A stretch of 64,000 nt of DNA, taken from NCBI RefSeq assembly GCF_018812025.1, contig NC_063051.1, forward strand, positions 1,336,001 through 1,400,000. The letters are read 5' to 3'. Every line of letters begins with the position of its first letter. The stretch's first letter is position 1. Below the pieces are notes generated by a model. That model was given only the letters and a program-made list of their open reading frames with translations. It did no database searches and was not told where the DNA came from. The stretch is from Megalobrama amblycephala. Lineage: Eukaryota; Chordata; Actinopteri; Cypriniformes; Xenocyprididae. The position numbers and the translations under genes were made by a program. Below are positions 35,090-46,504 of this stretch, one piece after another.

Positions 35090-36029
35090 AAATACCAATG
35101 TCTCTCTTGGAGCTCACAAAAAGCCACAGCCGAAGGAAAACAAACAAATATTTCCTGTCCAAATAGCAGGAGTGTGTTTTTCCAGCAGGTATAGTGATCT
35201 CTGAGGGCTCGGCCCACCCCGCATCCCGCTGGTACTGGGTGGTTCGGGCACAAGGGAGAGTGATGGGGCTCTGGGCAAAGCCCCTGTTTGGTAGCCAAGA
35301 CCAATGGAGATGATTAAAGTGGTACCGATGGGCATGGGCTCCATGCCATACACAGATGTGTGCCAGCCAACCAGCCGAGTTGCTTGCCACTGCGCTCTGC
35401 TTTATAACACCTGGAGCACTTTGAGCGCAGCCTCATGCATTTTTAATGGAGGTAATTTGCAAAGGCTATGTGTATGTGTGCCAGAGAGACTATACGGCCA
35501 GCCAAAGCCTTTTACTTCCCTTGTGCATCACCTTTGAGCTGCAGCAATGAGTAAATCATATTTCTGTGGGCTGATGGCCCTGGAGAATAAAGAGCTCTAT
35601 CAGGATGTCCAATTGCATGACAAAATGCAGGGCGGGCATCTTTGATAATAGCAATTCAGATGGCATGCCTACTGACCACCTGCAGTGCGTTCACTGACCA
35701 TCTGATGGATATACAAAAATAGAAATGAACGTTAATTTGATTGAATGGTTTTATGTAAGATCCAGAATTTGTGCTTGAAAAGACGGATCAAGCAATTGGA
35801 TCAGAAATCTATTTCAGTGGATCCACCATGAAAATGATTGACCTGTAGATTATTAAATTGTATGACCTATACATTTAAAACAATGTTGTTATTCTTAACA
35901 AAAACTATTCAAAATGGCTTTTGTTAATTGAAATAAAGCTAATATAAAATACAATTTTAAAAAGTGTAGACTTAAAAATGTAGACATTGTAATTTCTAAT
36001 GTAATTGTAATTAAAAAAACAAACAAACC
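35090..36029. other. intron, possible conserved element, no exon supported
   Basis: Unlike its neighbours, 35170-35680 is non-repetitive and of balanced composition. Minus-strand ORFs up to 122 codons cross 35022-35390, but none has a domain, and no plausible splice pair in the cadherin frame was found. Confidence 0.45.
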
Positions 36030-39000
36030 GTGCACACCATTTACTATTTTGTTCCCTCGATTTGCTAAATCGTGCTCACGATTTACTATTTTGTTCCCTC
36101 GATTTGCTAAATCGTGCTCACGATTTACTATTTTGTTCTCTCGATTTGCTATTTTGTTGCCTTGATTTGATAAATCGTGCGTACAATTTACTATTTAATT
36201 CCCTCGATTTGATAAATCGTGCTCACGATTTACTATTTCGTTCCCTCAATTTGATAAATCGTGCGTACAATTTACTATTTAATTCCCTCGATTTGATAAA
36301 TCATGCGACGATTTACTATTTCGTTCCCTCAATTTGCTAAATTGTGCTCACGATTTACTATTTCGTTCCCTCGATTTGCTAAATCGTGCTCACGATTTAC
36401 TATTTCGTTTCCTCGATTTGCTAAATCGTGCTCACGATTTACTATTTCGTTCCCTCGATTTGCTAAATCGTGCTCACGATTTACTATTTTGTTCTCTCGA
36501 TTTGCTAAATCGTGCGCACGATTTACTATTTCATTCCCTCGATTTGCTAAATCGTGCAACGATTTACTGTTTCGTTCCCTCGATTTGCTAAATCGTGCTC
36601 ATGATTTACTATTTTGTTCCCTCGATTTGATAAATCCTGCTCACGATTTACTATTTAATTCCCTCGATTTGCTAAATCGTGCGCACGATTTACTATTTCG
36701 TTCCCTCGATTTGCTAAATCGTGCTCACGATTTACTATTTCGTTCCCTCGATTTGCTAAATCGTGCTCATGATTTACTATTTCGTTCCCTCGATTTGATA
36801 AATCGTGCGTACAATTTACTATTTAATTCCCTCGATTTGCTAAATCGTGCGCACGATTTACTATTTCGTTCCCTCGATTTGCTAAATCGTGCTCACGATT
36901 TACTGTTTCGTTCCCTCGATTTGCTAAATCGTGCTCATGATTTACTATTTTGTTCCCTCGATTTGATAAATCCTGCTCACGATTTACTATTTAATTCCCT
37001 CGATTTGCTAAATCGTGAGCATGATTTACTATTTCGTTCCCTCGATTTGCTAAATCGTGCTCACGATTTACTATTTTGTTTTCTCGATTTGCTAAATCGT
37101 GCTCATGATTTACTATTTCGTTCCCTCGATTTGATAAATCGTGCGTACAATTTACTATTTAATTCCCTCGATTTGATAAATCGTGCAACGATTTACTATT
37201 TCGTTCCCTCAATTTGCTAAATCGTGCTCATGATTTACTCTTTTGTTCCCTCGATTTGATAAATAGTGCGTACAATTTACTATTTAATTCCCTCGATTTG
37301 ATAAATCGTGCAACGATTTACTATTTCGTTCCCTCGATTTGCTAAATCGTGCTCATGATTTACTATTTTGTTCCCTCGATTTGATAAATCCTGCTCACGA
37401 TTTACTATTTAATTCCCTCGATTTGCTAAATCGTGAGCATGATTTACTATTTCGTTCCCTCGATTTGCTAAATCGTGCTCACGATTTACTATTTTGTTTT
37501 CTCGATTTGCTAAATCGTGCTCATGATTTACTATTTCGTTCCCTCGATTTGATAAATCGTGCGTACAATTTACTATTTAATTCCCTCGATTTGATAAATC
37601 GTGCAACGATTTACTATTTCGTTCCCTCGATTTGCTAAATCGTGCTCATGATTTACTCTTTTGTTCCCTCGATTTGATAAATAGTGCGTACAATTTACTA
37701 TTTAATTCCCTCGATTTGATAAATCGTGCAACGATTTACTATTTCGTTCCCTCGATTTGCTAAATCGTGCTCATGATTTACTATTTTGTTCCCTCGATTT
37801 GATAAATCGTGCTCATGATTTACTATTTCGTTCCCTCGATTTGCTAAATCGTGCTCATGATTTACTATTTCGTTCCCTCGATTTGCTAAATCGTGCTCAC
37901 GATTTACTATTTAATTCCCTCGATTTGCTAAATCGTGCGACAATTTACTATTTCGTTCCCTCGATTTGCTAAATCGTGCTCATGATTTACTATTTTGTTC
38001 CCTCGATTTGATAAATCCTGCTCACGATTTACTATTTAATTCCCTCGATTTGCTAAATCGTGCGCACGATTTACTATTTCGTTCCCTCGATTTGCTAAAT
38101 CGTGCTCACGATTTACTATTTCGTTCCCTCGATTTGCTAAATCGTGCGTACAATTTACTATTTAATTCCCTCGATTTGATAAATCGTGCAACGATTTACT
38201 GTTTCGTTCGCTCAATTTGCTAAATCGTGCTCATGATTTACTCTTTTGTTCCCTCGATTTGATAAATAGTGCGTACAATTTACTATTTAATTCCCTCGAT
38301 TTGATAAATCGTGCAACGATTTACTATTTCGTTCCCTCGATTTGCTAAATCGTGCTCATGATTTACTATTTTGTTCCCTCGATTTGATAAATCGTGCTCA
38401 TGATTTACTATTTCGTTCCCTCGATTTGCTAAATCGTGCTCATGATTTACTATTTCGTTCCCTCGATTTGCTAAATCGTGCTCACGATTTACTATTTAAT
38501 TCCCTCGATTTGATAAATCGTGCGACAATTTACTATTTCGTTCCCTCGATTTGCTAAATCGTGCTCATGATTTACTATTTTGTTCCCTCGATTTGATAAA
38601 TCCTGCTCACGATTTACTATTTAATTCCCTCGATTTGCTAAATCGTGCGCACGATTTACTATTTCGTTCCCTCGATTTGCTAAATCGTGCTCACGATTTA
38701 CTATTTCGTTCCCTCGATTTGCTAAATCGTGCGTACAATTTACTATTTAATTCCCTCGATTTGATAAATCGTGCAACGATTTACTGTTTCGTTCGCTCAA
38801 TTTGCTAAATCGTGCTCATGATTTACTCTTTTGTTCCCTCGATTTGATAAATAGTGCGTACAATTTACTATTTAATTCCCTCGATTTGATAAATCGTGCA
38901 ACGATTTACTATTTCGTTCCCTCGATTTGCTAAATCGTGCTCATGATTTACTATTTTGTTCCCTCGATTTGATAAATCGTGCTCATGATTTACTATTTCG

Positions 39001-39199
39001 TTCCCTCGATTTGCTAAATCGTGCTCATGATTTACTATTTCGTTCCTTCGATTTGCTAAATCGTGCTCACGATTTACTATTTAATTCCCTCGATTTGATA
39101 AATCGTGCTCACAATTTAGCAAATCGAGGGAACAAATCAGTAAATCGTGTGCACGATTTAGCCTAAAATTTTTTTCCTGCATGTCATGTGGGGGCTCCG
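36030..39199. repeat. 42-bp minisatellite, about 73 copies, inside a MITE
   Basis: The unit is about CGATTTACTATTTCGTTCCC then TCGATTTGCTAAATCGTGCTCA. The right boundary holds one inverted unit (39100-39160) and then CCTGCATGTCATG and GGCTCCG, the right end of the MITE seen complete at 24705-24971. The left end is lost. Higher-order duplication is present: matching blocks begin at 36921, 37339 and 37757 (418 bp apart) and at 37757, 38342 and 38927 (585 bp apart). 42 bp is 14 codons, which explains the 305-codon false ORF. Confidence 0.95.
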
Positions 39200-40250
39200 T
39201 ATATATATTCAATAATGATGAATGCAGAAAAAATCTTTTGTATCGTCTGATATCCGATATGAAAACGATATATTATGTATCCCTATTTTTCAAAATTTTT
39301 CTATACTCAATTTCTAAAAAGTAGTTGTTGTTTTTTTTTCATTCAAGATTCCAGTTAAACCTGCCCCTTAAAGGCATTTAAAAACAAACAAACTTTGGCC
39401 AATCACACGCCAGTCACACTGTCTTTTCCTGCATAAGTGTGTGGTTCTCAGACAGAATAATTTGCAGTGTGGACCAGACTTTCTGCCTCGAGTCATAGGT
39501 CTGGAAACACAAGACTACACAACAGCCAACTGAAAGTTTTTGCGATTGAGCAGACATTTGACATGCTTTCCAAGGCCTTGAGGTAAAGAAGCTTTTCTGG
39601 ACCGCGCATGTGTGTTTGTAAAGAAGGATGGCAGGTTGATAACTGTGCGTGCCAAGGTGCCCATAGCATAATGGGAAAAGCCTCCGGCCAGCACATTCCA
39701 AGAGCCACACTTTGTTACGCTTCCATGACTCGGTATATCTCTAGTAATAGGCTCCTCAATGAAGGAAATTGATCCTTGTCTAAACTAAGAAGAAGTGGAC
39801 TGTGGCCAGGGTGTAAACACACACACACAAAAACACACATAAACAAACTGTTTTGCCATTTCACTTTATCTCATTCAGGCTCACAGTCACTGAAGTTGTG
39901 CATTGTGATAAAATAGCTGATAAAGCATTGTGGCTGCCAAGCTTAATGATGTATTTAAATTCAAAACCCCTGTAAGATCTATAGCTGCGGAGTTGTGCAA
40001 CAAAGTTTTGCCCATGCAACAATTTTTCTAAAAATGTCTGGGCAAATTACTACTAAATATTTCAGGCTTAAAGTTCTGCAGTGTTTCTTAACGTGATTTA
40101 TACGTTAAAAAACAACATCCCCATCACAATCACAGTGTTAAAGTCAACATAAAGCATTCGCAACCCATTTTAATTCCTTAACGTGACATATTTCCAAATG
40201 AAACCTTACCCTAAATGTGTAAATTCAGATGTAGGGTTTATTTACTGTAC
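39200..40250. other. intron, no gene seen
   Basis: Single-copy-like sequence with a short (CA)n at 39819-39838. The overlapping ORFs at 39414-39710 have no recognised domain. Confidence 0.45.
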
Positions 40251-40507
40251 CTGACGGGGACGTTATCCATATCCGGATCTTTTGCAGTCACAATTCCGAC
40301 CAGCGCACCCAACCGAGCATCTTCCTGAACTTCCATGGTGGTGCCAGTCAGAGGGATGAAGATGGGAGGCTCGTCCACATCCGACACACTGACCCTCACG
40401 ATGGTTTGGTCCCGGAAAGACCCGAGATCCACGAAACGAGGGTCCACGTGTTTGTTAACAGCCTCTACGACCACATTATGTGTGTGTTTGTTCTCAAAGT
40501 CTAGAGG
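40251..40507 (-). CDS. cdh22: type II cadherin exon, EC3 second half to EC4 start (cdh22-like)
   Basis: This 257-nt exon has an acceptor TTTCAG before 40507 and a donor GTACAG after 40251. It starts in phase 0 and ends in phase 2. It begins with PLDFENKH, the calcium-binding LDFE of EC3. It continues with EAVNKHVDPRFVDLGSF and RDQTIVRVSVSDVDEPP, where DVDEPP replaces the DVNDN linker as usual between EC3 and EC4 of type II cadherins. EC4 then starts with MEVQEDARLGALVG and AKDPDMDNVPVR. DPRFxDLGxFRDQ and VQEDA are strong cadherin-22-like spellings. The usual size of this exon in the family is 254 nt. The extra codon lies in the loop IPLTGTTMEV and keeps the frame. Confidence 0.95.
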
Positions 40508-40861
40508 CTGAAAAGAAAAGAGACAATTAGAAAGGATGAAGAACCTGTTGTACTGAAGCAAGTCCTTCTGTCCTCAGATTGATAGTTTAGACTTTTTTAG
40601 CAAGTAAAAAGCCTTTTAGTTTTGTACAAATGTCTACCTTTAGCTTTCTGCTGTAAAATCTTTACTGATTTTTATAAAGTAAACTTAAGAATAACATTTC
40701 TGGTGCTGAGTTGAGTCAGCGCTTGATGTTATAAAACACTAGTTGCACTGAACAGCAGCAGAAGCCACACACACACACACACACATACAATATGGGCACA
40801 TGTGAAGGGCAGGACGACCTTCAGAGCGTGAAATGGCAGGACTGAAAGGTCTTCCATCTAC
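40508..40861 (-). other. short 354-bp cadherin intron
   Basis: This is the only short intron in the window, with GT-AG borders (donor after 40862, acceptor before 40507). It contains a (CA)n run at 40768-40786. Confidence 0.9.
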
Positions 40862-41049
40862 CTTTTTGATGGTGATGACAGCCTCTTGTGTGTCTCCGTC
40901 GGTCGAGACTCTGAACAGCTCTCCCCCCTCCTCGTCTTTGATCAGGTAACTCATATCCGTATTCTCGCCCATGTCTGCATCTGTCGCGATCACCCGGCCA
41001 ATCGGCGTCCCAACGGCTGCACCCTCAGAGACCGAAAACTGATACATCT
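40862..41049 (-). CDS. cdh22: type II cadherin exon, EC3 first half (cdh22-like)
   Basis: This 188-nt exon has an acceptor CACAG before 41049 and a donor GTAGAT after 40862. It enters in phase 1, forming a Lys codon across the junction to give PQ-K-MYQFSVSE, and leaves in phase 0. It encodes the first half of EC3: MYQFSVSEGAAVGTPIGRV, the calcium-binding DADMGENTD, and LFRVSTDGDTQEAVITIKK. The PQKMYQFS and GENTDM spellings fit cadherin-22 best of the type II paralogues I recall. Its length equals the conserved type II exon size. The following intron is only 354 bp, the single short intron in the window, and holds a (CA)n run about 75 bp past the donor. Confidence 0.95.
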
Positions 41050-41864
41050 CTGTGAGGGAAAGAGAGGGCATAACTTTCATATCTGTTCCATTCATGGGGA
41101 GAATGTATGCATATCAGGGCTGGAATTACAGAAAAGGGGAGGGGAAAAAAAAAAAAAAAAAACTTTTGATGATATTTATATAATAAAATATAATAATAAA
41201 AATACTTAATATTAGGGCTGTTGATTTAATGTGTTCATTTAATTATGCATCATTTAATCATGCATAATTATGTTCATTGTGCATCACCAAGCAAAACACA
41301 GCGGTGTTTCAACGAATGATTCAATGACCCATTCATACAGAAAGCCATTTACTTCATTTCTGAATGAATCAGCTGTTTGAAGGAATCAATTACCTTTAAT
41401 GCCACCTACTTACTTAGAGTATCATTTCATAAAAAAACATTAAAGGTATATTTCACCCTAATAAAATATATGTTTTAAAACTACTTTTTTGTAATGTCTA
41501 TTTGAAGTTTTTTCTCATTTAACACAATAATGACTTTAAATGATCTTTTGGGGGTAATTTCTCAGCCAAATTTGATTCATTTTAATTATTATTATTATTA
41601 TTTTTTAAAAATTTGCAAATAATTAATCACCACATGATGAAAATAATTAGGTTAAAATTTTTAATAACATGACAGCCATACTTAATATATTTCGACATAA
41701 TTCAATTTCTAAATATGTATGTATTTGATCTGAATTCATTTCTTCAGCCACAGTAAAAATACAGTTAATGTTTTTTTGGGCCATTTTTCACTAAATGAAC
41801 AGAAGAAAAAAAATTATATTTAATAATTTCCATTTTATATGCACCAATATAACAGTACATAGCA
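41050..41864. other. AT-rich intron, no gene seen
   Basis: An A-run at 41147-41162 and AT-rich low-complexity stretches are present. No exon recognised. Confidence 0.45.
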
Positions 41865-42190
41865 AAATAACTCTTCTGCTCATCAAGGCTGCATTTATTT
41901 GATCTAAAATATTGTAATATTGTGAAATATTATTATAATTCAAAATAACTGCTTTCTATTGTAATATATAGTAAACTGTAATTTATTCCTGAGATCAAAG
42001 CTGAATTTTCAGCATCATTACTCCAGTCTTCAGTGTCACATGATCCTTCAGAAATCATTTTAATATGATGATTTGATGCTCAAGAAACATGATTATCAAT
42101 GTTGAAAACAGTTGTGCTGCTTCATATTTTTAGTGGAAACTGCGATATTTTTGTTTCAGGATACGTTGATCAATAGAAACTGCAAAAGAA
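41865..42190 (-). repeat. dispersed fish repeat, inverted copy
   Basis: ATTTTCAGCATCATTACTCC then AGTCTTCAGTGTCACATGAT is the complement of the sequence at 43135-43545. A third, shorter copy is at 54226-54422. This is a common cyprinid consensus, from general knowledge. Confidence 0.85.
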
Positions 42191-43134
42191 AAGCATTTAT
42201 TTGAAATATAAATCTTTTATCATCCGCTACATCCGTCTACAAAGATGTATATGCAATCGTTAGGAATCGTTTTCTCTATGGAGTAAACGAATGTTCTGTT
42301 CCCATCCTGAATCCGACTGTATTTCAACATTTCCAAGAACACAACACAATGTCAAACCTCACTATAATAAGCATTCTGGCCTTACATAATGTACAGTAAT
42401 ATGTTTGAGTGCAGTATGTGTCATAGCAGCGTATAAAGATTTCAGTTTTTCCCACAATACAAAAAGCAGCTTAATGAATTAGACGCTACAGCAAAACTGG
42501 CATAAATGAGGCTTTTGTGGAGAATGAGAGGGGAAAAAAGAGGCGAGAGTCATCGAGATATGGAGAAAAACAGACATCAGGGCATGTGAGACAGCATTAC
42601 AGCGAGTCTCTTTGCTGTAATAAAGCTAATGCTGCTTTTCCTCTGGAGGAAATGGAAAGGGAGAGCGGAAGAACAGCAGAAAAGGGGAAATAATACCCGA
42701 ATGTGTTTCATCGCTCTTTATACGCTGTGGCTGCAAACACACACACACACGTACAGTCTCGCTTCCAGACATGAAATGTATTAAAGCGTTGCCCAAATGG
42801 TCGGCTCTGATGTGAGCAATGAGTCAAAGTGCTTTTTATTTGTCTGAGCCTCTGATGTATATTACAGTCCGCTCTATTCAGAGCCACACAGAATACAGTA
42901 TACAACATCGACTAGAACATAGTTTCTGTCAATTGTTATCCCTGAAAATAATAATGAACATACATATATATCCTTTGAGAATGTAACACTACTCATATAA
43001 CATCATTCATTATTTTTTATAATTCAAGAAAGTCAGGCATTGTGATGATGCAACACGGGGAGCATGAAATTCTACATAGGTTTAGTATGACTAGATTTAG
43101 CCTAACTAAAAAGCAAGCAATTTTTGTAATGAAA
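42191..43134. other. intron, no gene seen
   Basis: No exon or structured repeat beyond a short (CA)n at 42739-42750. Confidence 0.45.
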
Positions 43135-43545
43135 TTAATACTTTTATTCAGCAAAGATGCATTAAACTGATCAAAAGTGACACTAAAGACATTTATGATG
43201 TTAGAAAAGAATTCTGAAAATAATAATAGTATACAAAAATTGTTTTTCAACATTGATGATAATAAGAAATGCATGCTATTAGAATGATTTCTGATCATGT
43301 GACGCTGAAGACTGGAGTAATGATGCTGAAAATTCAGCTTTGATCACAGGAATAAATTACATTTTACAGTATATTCACATAGAAAACAGCTGTTTTGAAT
43401 TATAATAATATTTCACAATATTATTGTTTTTACTGCATTTTTTTATCAAAGAAATGCAGCCTTTGTGAGCAGAAGAGACTTCTTTCAACAAACATAAAAA
43501 AATCTTACCAACCCCAAACTTTTGAATGGTAGTGTATATTCAGTT
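43135..43545 (+). repeat. dispersed fish repeat, fullest copy
   Basis: ATGCATTAAACTGATCAAAA, CTGAAGACTGGAGTAATGAT and ACCCCAAACTTTTGAATGGT mark the repeat. It ends with TAGTGTA, as does the copy at 54226-54422. Confidence 0.85.
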
Positions 43546-44119
43546 TTAAATATATTTTAAAATATAACAGCCTAGATAGTACAGCACACAGATAAGATCT
43601 ACCTAAATCAACAAGCTATATTTCTAATCAATAGAAAATCCCTGGCAAAAAAAGTTAGTTCAGCCAGTGGAATCATTTCAGGCTCCAAGGGTGCAAGATT
43701 TCAACTGAGGCTTGAATGGTTATGACCGAACACATATTACTGACAAGCTCTGACTGACGGGACGTTTGATAGACCTTCAGAAATGACAGCAGAGCTTTAG
43801 TGGCGTTCACACTGACAGCCATTTGCAGCAACAAAGAAGCCGTTCGTTTTCAATCAGAGTTGGTCATTTGAAGGAATAATAACTTCAAAACTTCTGTTGT
43901 CATTCATTTATCGACACAAAGATGCTCTTGGCGACTCTTTTCAATATAGGAAGTGGGACTGTCAGCTCCAAACTGACAAAACAGCACAATAGTACACTAT
44001 ATTTCAAGTCTTGCTTTGTGTGTTTTTCATTGCCGTAGCAGTTAGTCGTCATACGTTCATGTCTGATTGTGAACAAATCATTCATTTGAGTCACATAACT
44101 AGCCTAAATGATTTGTTCA
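43546..44119. other. intron, no gene seen
   Basis: Nothing recognised. Confidence 0.4.
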
Positions 44120-44412
44120 CCCACATGGAAAAAACCTATATAAACATATATGTTTCAATATAGGTTTTGATATAGGTTTTTAATATATGTGACATATATA
44201 AAATTGGCCGTTTTCCTATATTATATGTACATATATGTACATATATGCACACATATATGTACACATATATATATATATATATACACATATATGTACATAT
44301 ATGTACACATAATATAGGAAAACGGCCAATTTTATATATGTCACATATATTAAAAACCTATATCAAACCTATATTGATACATATATGTTTATATAGGTTT
44401 TTTCCATGTGGG
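44120..44412. mobile_element. near-perfect palindromic MITE with CCCACATGGAAAAAACC ends
   Basis: The left arm CCCACATGGAAAAAACCTAT, then CCGTTTTCCTATATTATATG, is complemented by CATAATATAGGAAAACGG and AGGTTTTTTCCATGTGGG. Arms of about 110 bp flank an apex of TATATGTACA repeats. Confidence 0.88.
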
Positions 44413-44929
44413 ACCAATTTCACGTGTTCGTGTAGCGGTGTGTTTTCTGCATTGTGTCGTAATCAAAGACAGACTGCGAAAAATCTTGCCATCAGGTCCT
44501 CACTTTATTCTGTATAACACAAATGGCAATATATGAGGACTTGTGCAGCATACAAACAGCATGCGGCAGCAACGCACAACGCTGAGAAAGAGAGATATTA
44601 AAAGTAACTTAAGTAAAGAAAAATAATCAACGAAACATCTGAATGTACATCACAGAGGGGTTTTGGATTACAATCATACAAATATATCATGTGAATTCAG
44701 CTGTTACATGAAACATGGCCTTAATTGAATCACCGCAAAAACTTTGTGCGACCTACCGCTGTGATGTCTCATGCAGACTGGGAAGCAGCAAAGTGCGTCA
44801 ATACATAAGCACATACATAAGTTCTTGCATAATTTTTTTCGTTAATTCTTAGTTTTTGCCTTGATAATAGAAAATATGAGCTAGGCATCATGTATGACAG
44901 TCAAAAATGAGATATGAGCTACAAAATGA
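44413..44929. other. intron, no gene seen
   Basis: Nothing recognised between the two palindrome-related elements. Confidence 0.4.
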
Positions 44930-45214
44930 CCAGATCCTGCCATTAGCTATATAGAAGACATATCTTGTATGTATAGGGCATATATATGGATATGAAGAAG
45001 CAATACAGGAGACCTATATTTCCTGTATATGCACATATATGCACCTCAATTTTGCCTATATGTGGCATATATACACATATATGCAGTATATATACGCATA
45101 TATGCAGCATATATATAGCATATATGTGCATATATGCAGCATATATGTACATATACACTGCATATAGGTTTCATATATGCGCATATATCCACATATAGGT
45201 TCTTTCCATGTGGG
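44930..45214. repeat. ATATGCA-type repeat ending in the same MITE end
   Basis: CATATATGCAGCATATATG-like alternating purine-pyrimidine sequence ends with ATATAGGTTCTTTCCATGTG-GG, the terminal sequence of the element at 44120-44412. False ORFs rich in Tyr-Ile-Cys-Ala arise on both strands. Confidence 0.8.
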
Positions 45215-45654
45215 CATGATGATTCAGACTGATCCAATTCTACTTTTCATCTCACTGACTCAATGAATCAGTTCATTAGAGAGGAAGATTATCAATCAAT
45301 AACGGGTCAGTCATATGGACAACTTTTATGTATATGTATTTATGATACTTTTATAGTGCTTTTGTTTCAAAGTTTTAAAGCTCCCAGTGTTATTTATTGT
45401 AATTGCACGGAAAAACATGGCCAGCATCTTTGTTGCCTGAAGAAAGAAAGTCATAGAGCATGAGGGAGAGCAAATGATGACAGAACTTTCATTCTAGGGT
45501 GAACAACTCCTTTAAAGCCACTTATACCATAGTCTGTCTGAATACTCAAATCTGATTGGCTGGAAGATGTGCAATAAAACTGTTTAATGCACAGGTAGTT
45601 CCAAGTAAGTTTAATCACCGTTCTACAGTTTATTAATACGCTGTTTTCAATTGA

Positions 45655-45692
<38 letters not shown>

Positions 45693-46229
45693 GCTCGCAC
45701 ACAGAGATCGGACATAGCACTACACACAGAGACATTTAGAAGCATGTTATCAACGCTGCCTCACCACTTTTATTAGTAAAATACGCAACGAGGCGTTAAC
45801 ATTGCTGGTTTTGAAGTAATTAAACTCACAGTTTTGTTTTTAAGAGAGATGCTGAACAGATGCAGATAATTCACACATGCATCTCTCATGTCTCTTTCTC
45901 TCTTGATAAATAAGTCAAATAAATGTAATCTTACGCACTACTTTATTCCTGTGTCTGATTCAAAGCGGGCAGAATGCTACATCTACTGAGCCGTAACTGA
46001 CGGAAATAACCAGCATTTTTACACTTCTGGTCAAAAATTGCACTGCAAATGTCAATAACAGCTTTAAATTGTCAATGCTGTCAAATGTTCATGGTATAAG
46101 CAGGACAATCCCTGGCTAGATGTGCATTAAATTATTTGAATGCACTCCGATTTGCGAAGGGTTGTTTCATGCATAGGTAGCCCTGAATTATCCCTTACAT
46201 ATACATCAGACTTATCAATAAAGAATATT
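45215..46229. other. intron with MITE fragment and (CA)n, no gene seen
   Basis: A fragment of the TTAAAGG MITE lies at 45420-45516 (right end). A (CA)n tract is at 45657-45689. No exon recognised. Confidence 0.5.
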
Positions 46230-46504
46230 AGCATTACGTTAAATTTAAATGTTAAATTTAAATGTTTTGAGAATGTTTTGAAAATATTTTTTCGTTTATG
46301 CAAAAGTTGCAGAACACTAACATTAAGCAAACGTTCCATATTATCATTTTACAAACATTATAGGAACGTTACTTTTTAAATGTTTAAAGTTTTGAAACAA
46401 GTAGTAAAAAAACGTTACACAAACGTTCAAATAAAACTTTTCAGGAAAAAATGTTAATGTTTAAAAAATAAAAATACAAATTTTTGGAATGTTGTTAAAG
46501 ACCA

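Noticed and set aside
35022..35390. Alternative cadherin exon or new gene on the minus strand
   Set aside because: No cadherin motif, no fitting splice phases and no recognised domain.
36062..39166. ORFs with 14-residue repeats (Asn-Arg-Ala-His-Asp-Leu-Leu-Phe)
   Set aside because: The 42-bp minisatellite unit lacks stops in this frame. The array is MITE-derived and the frame breaks at each short junction unit.
40739..41095. Full-length 118-codon ORF as the EC3 exon
   Set aside because: The ORF runs past both splice sites. Only 40862-41049 is exon, as shown by the GT-AG borders and the conserved 188-nt length.
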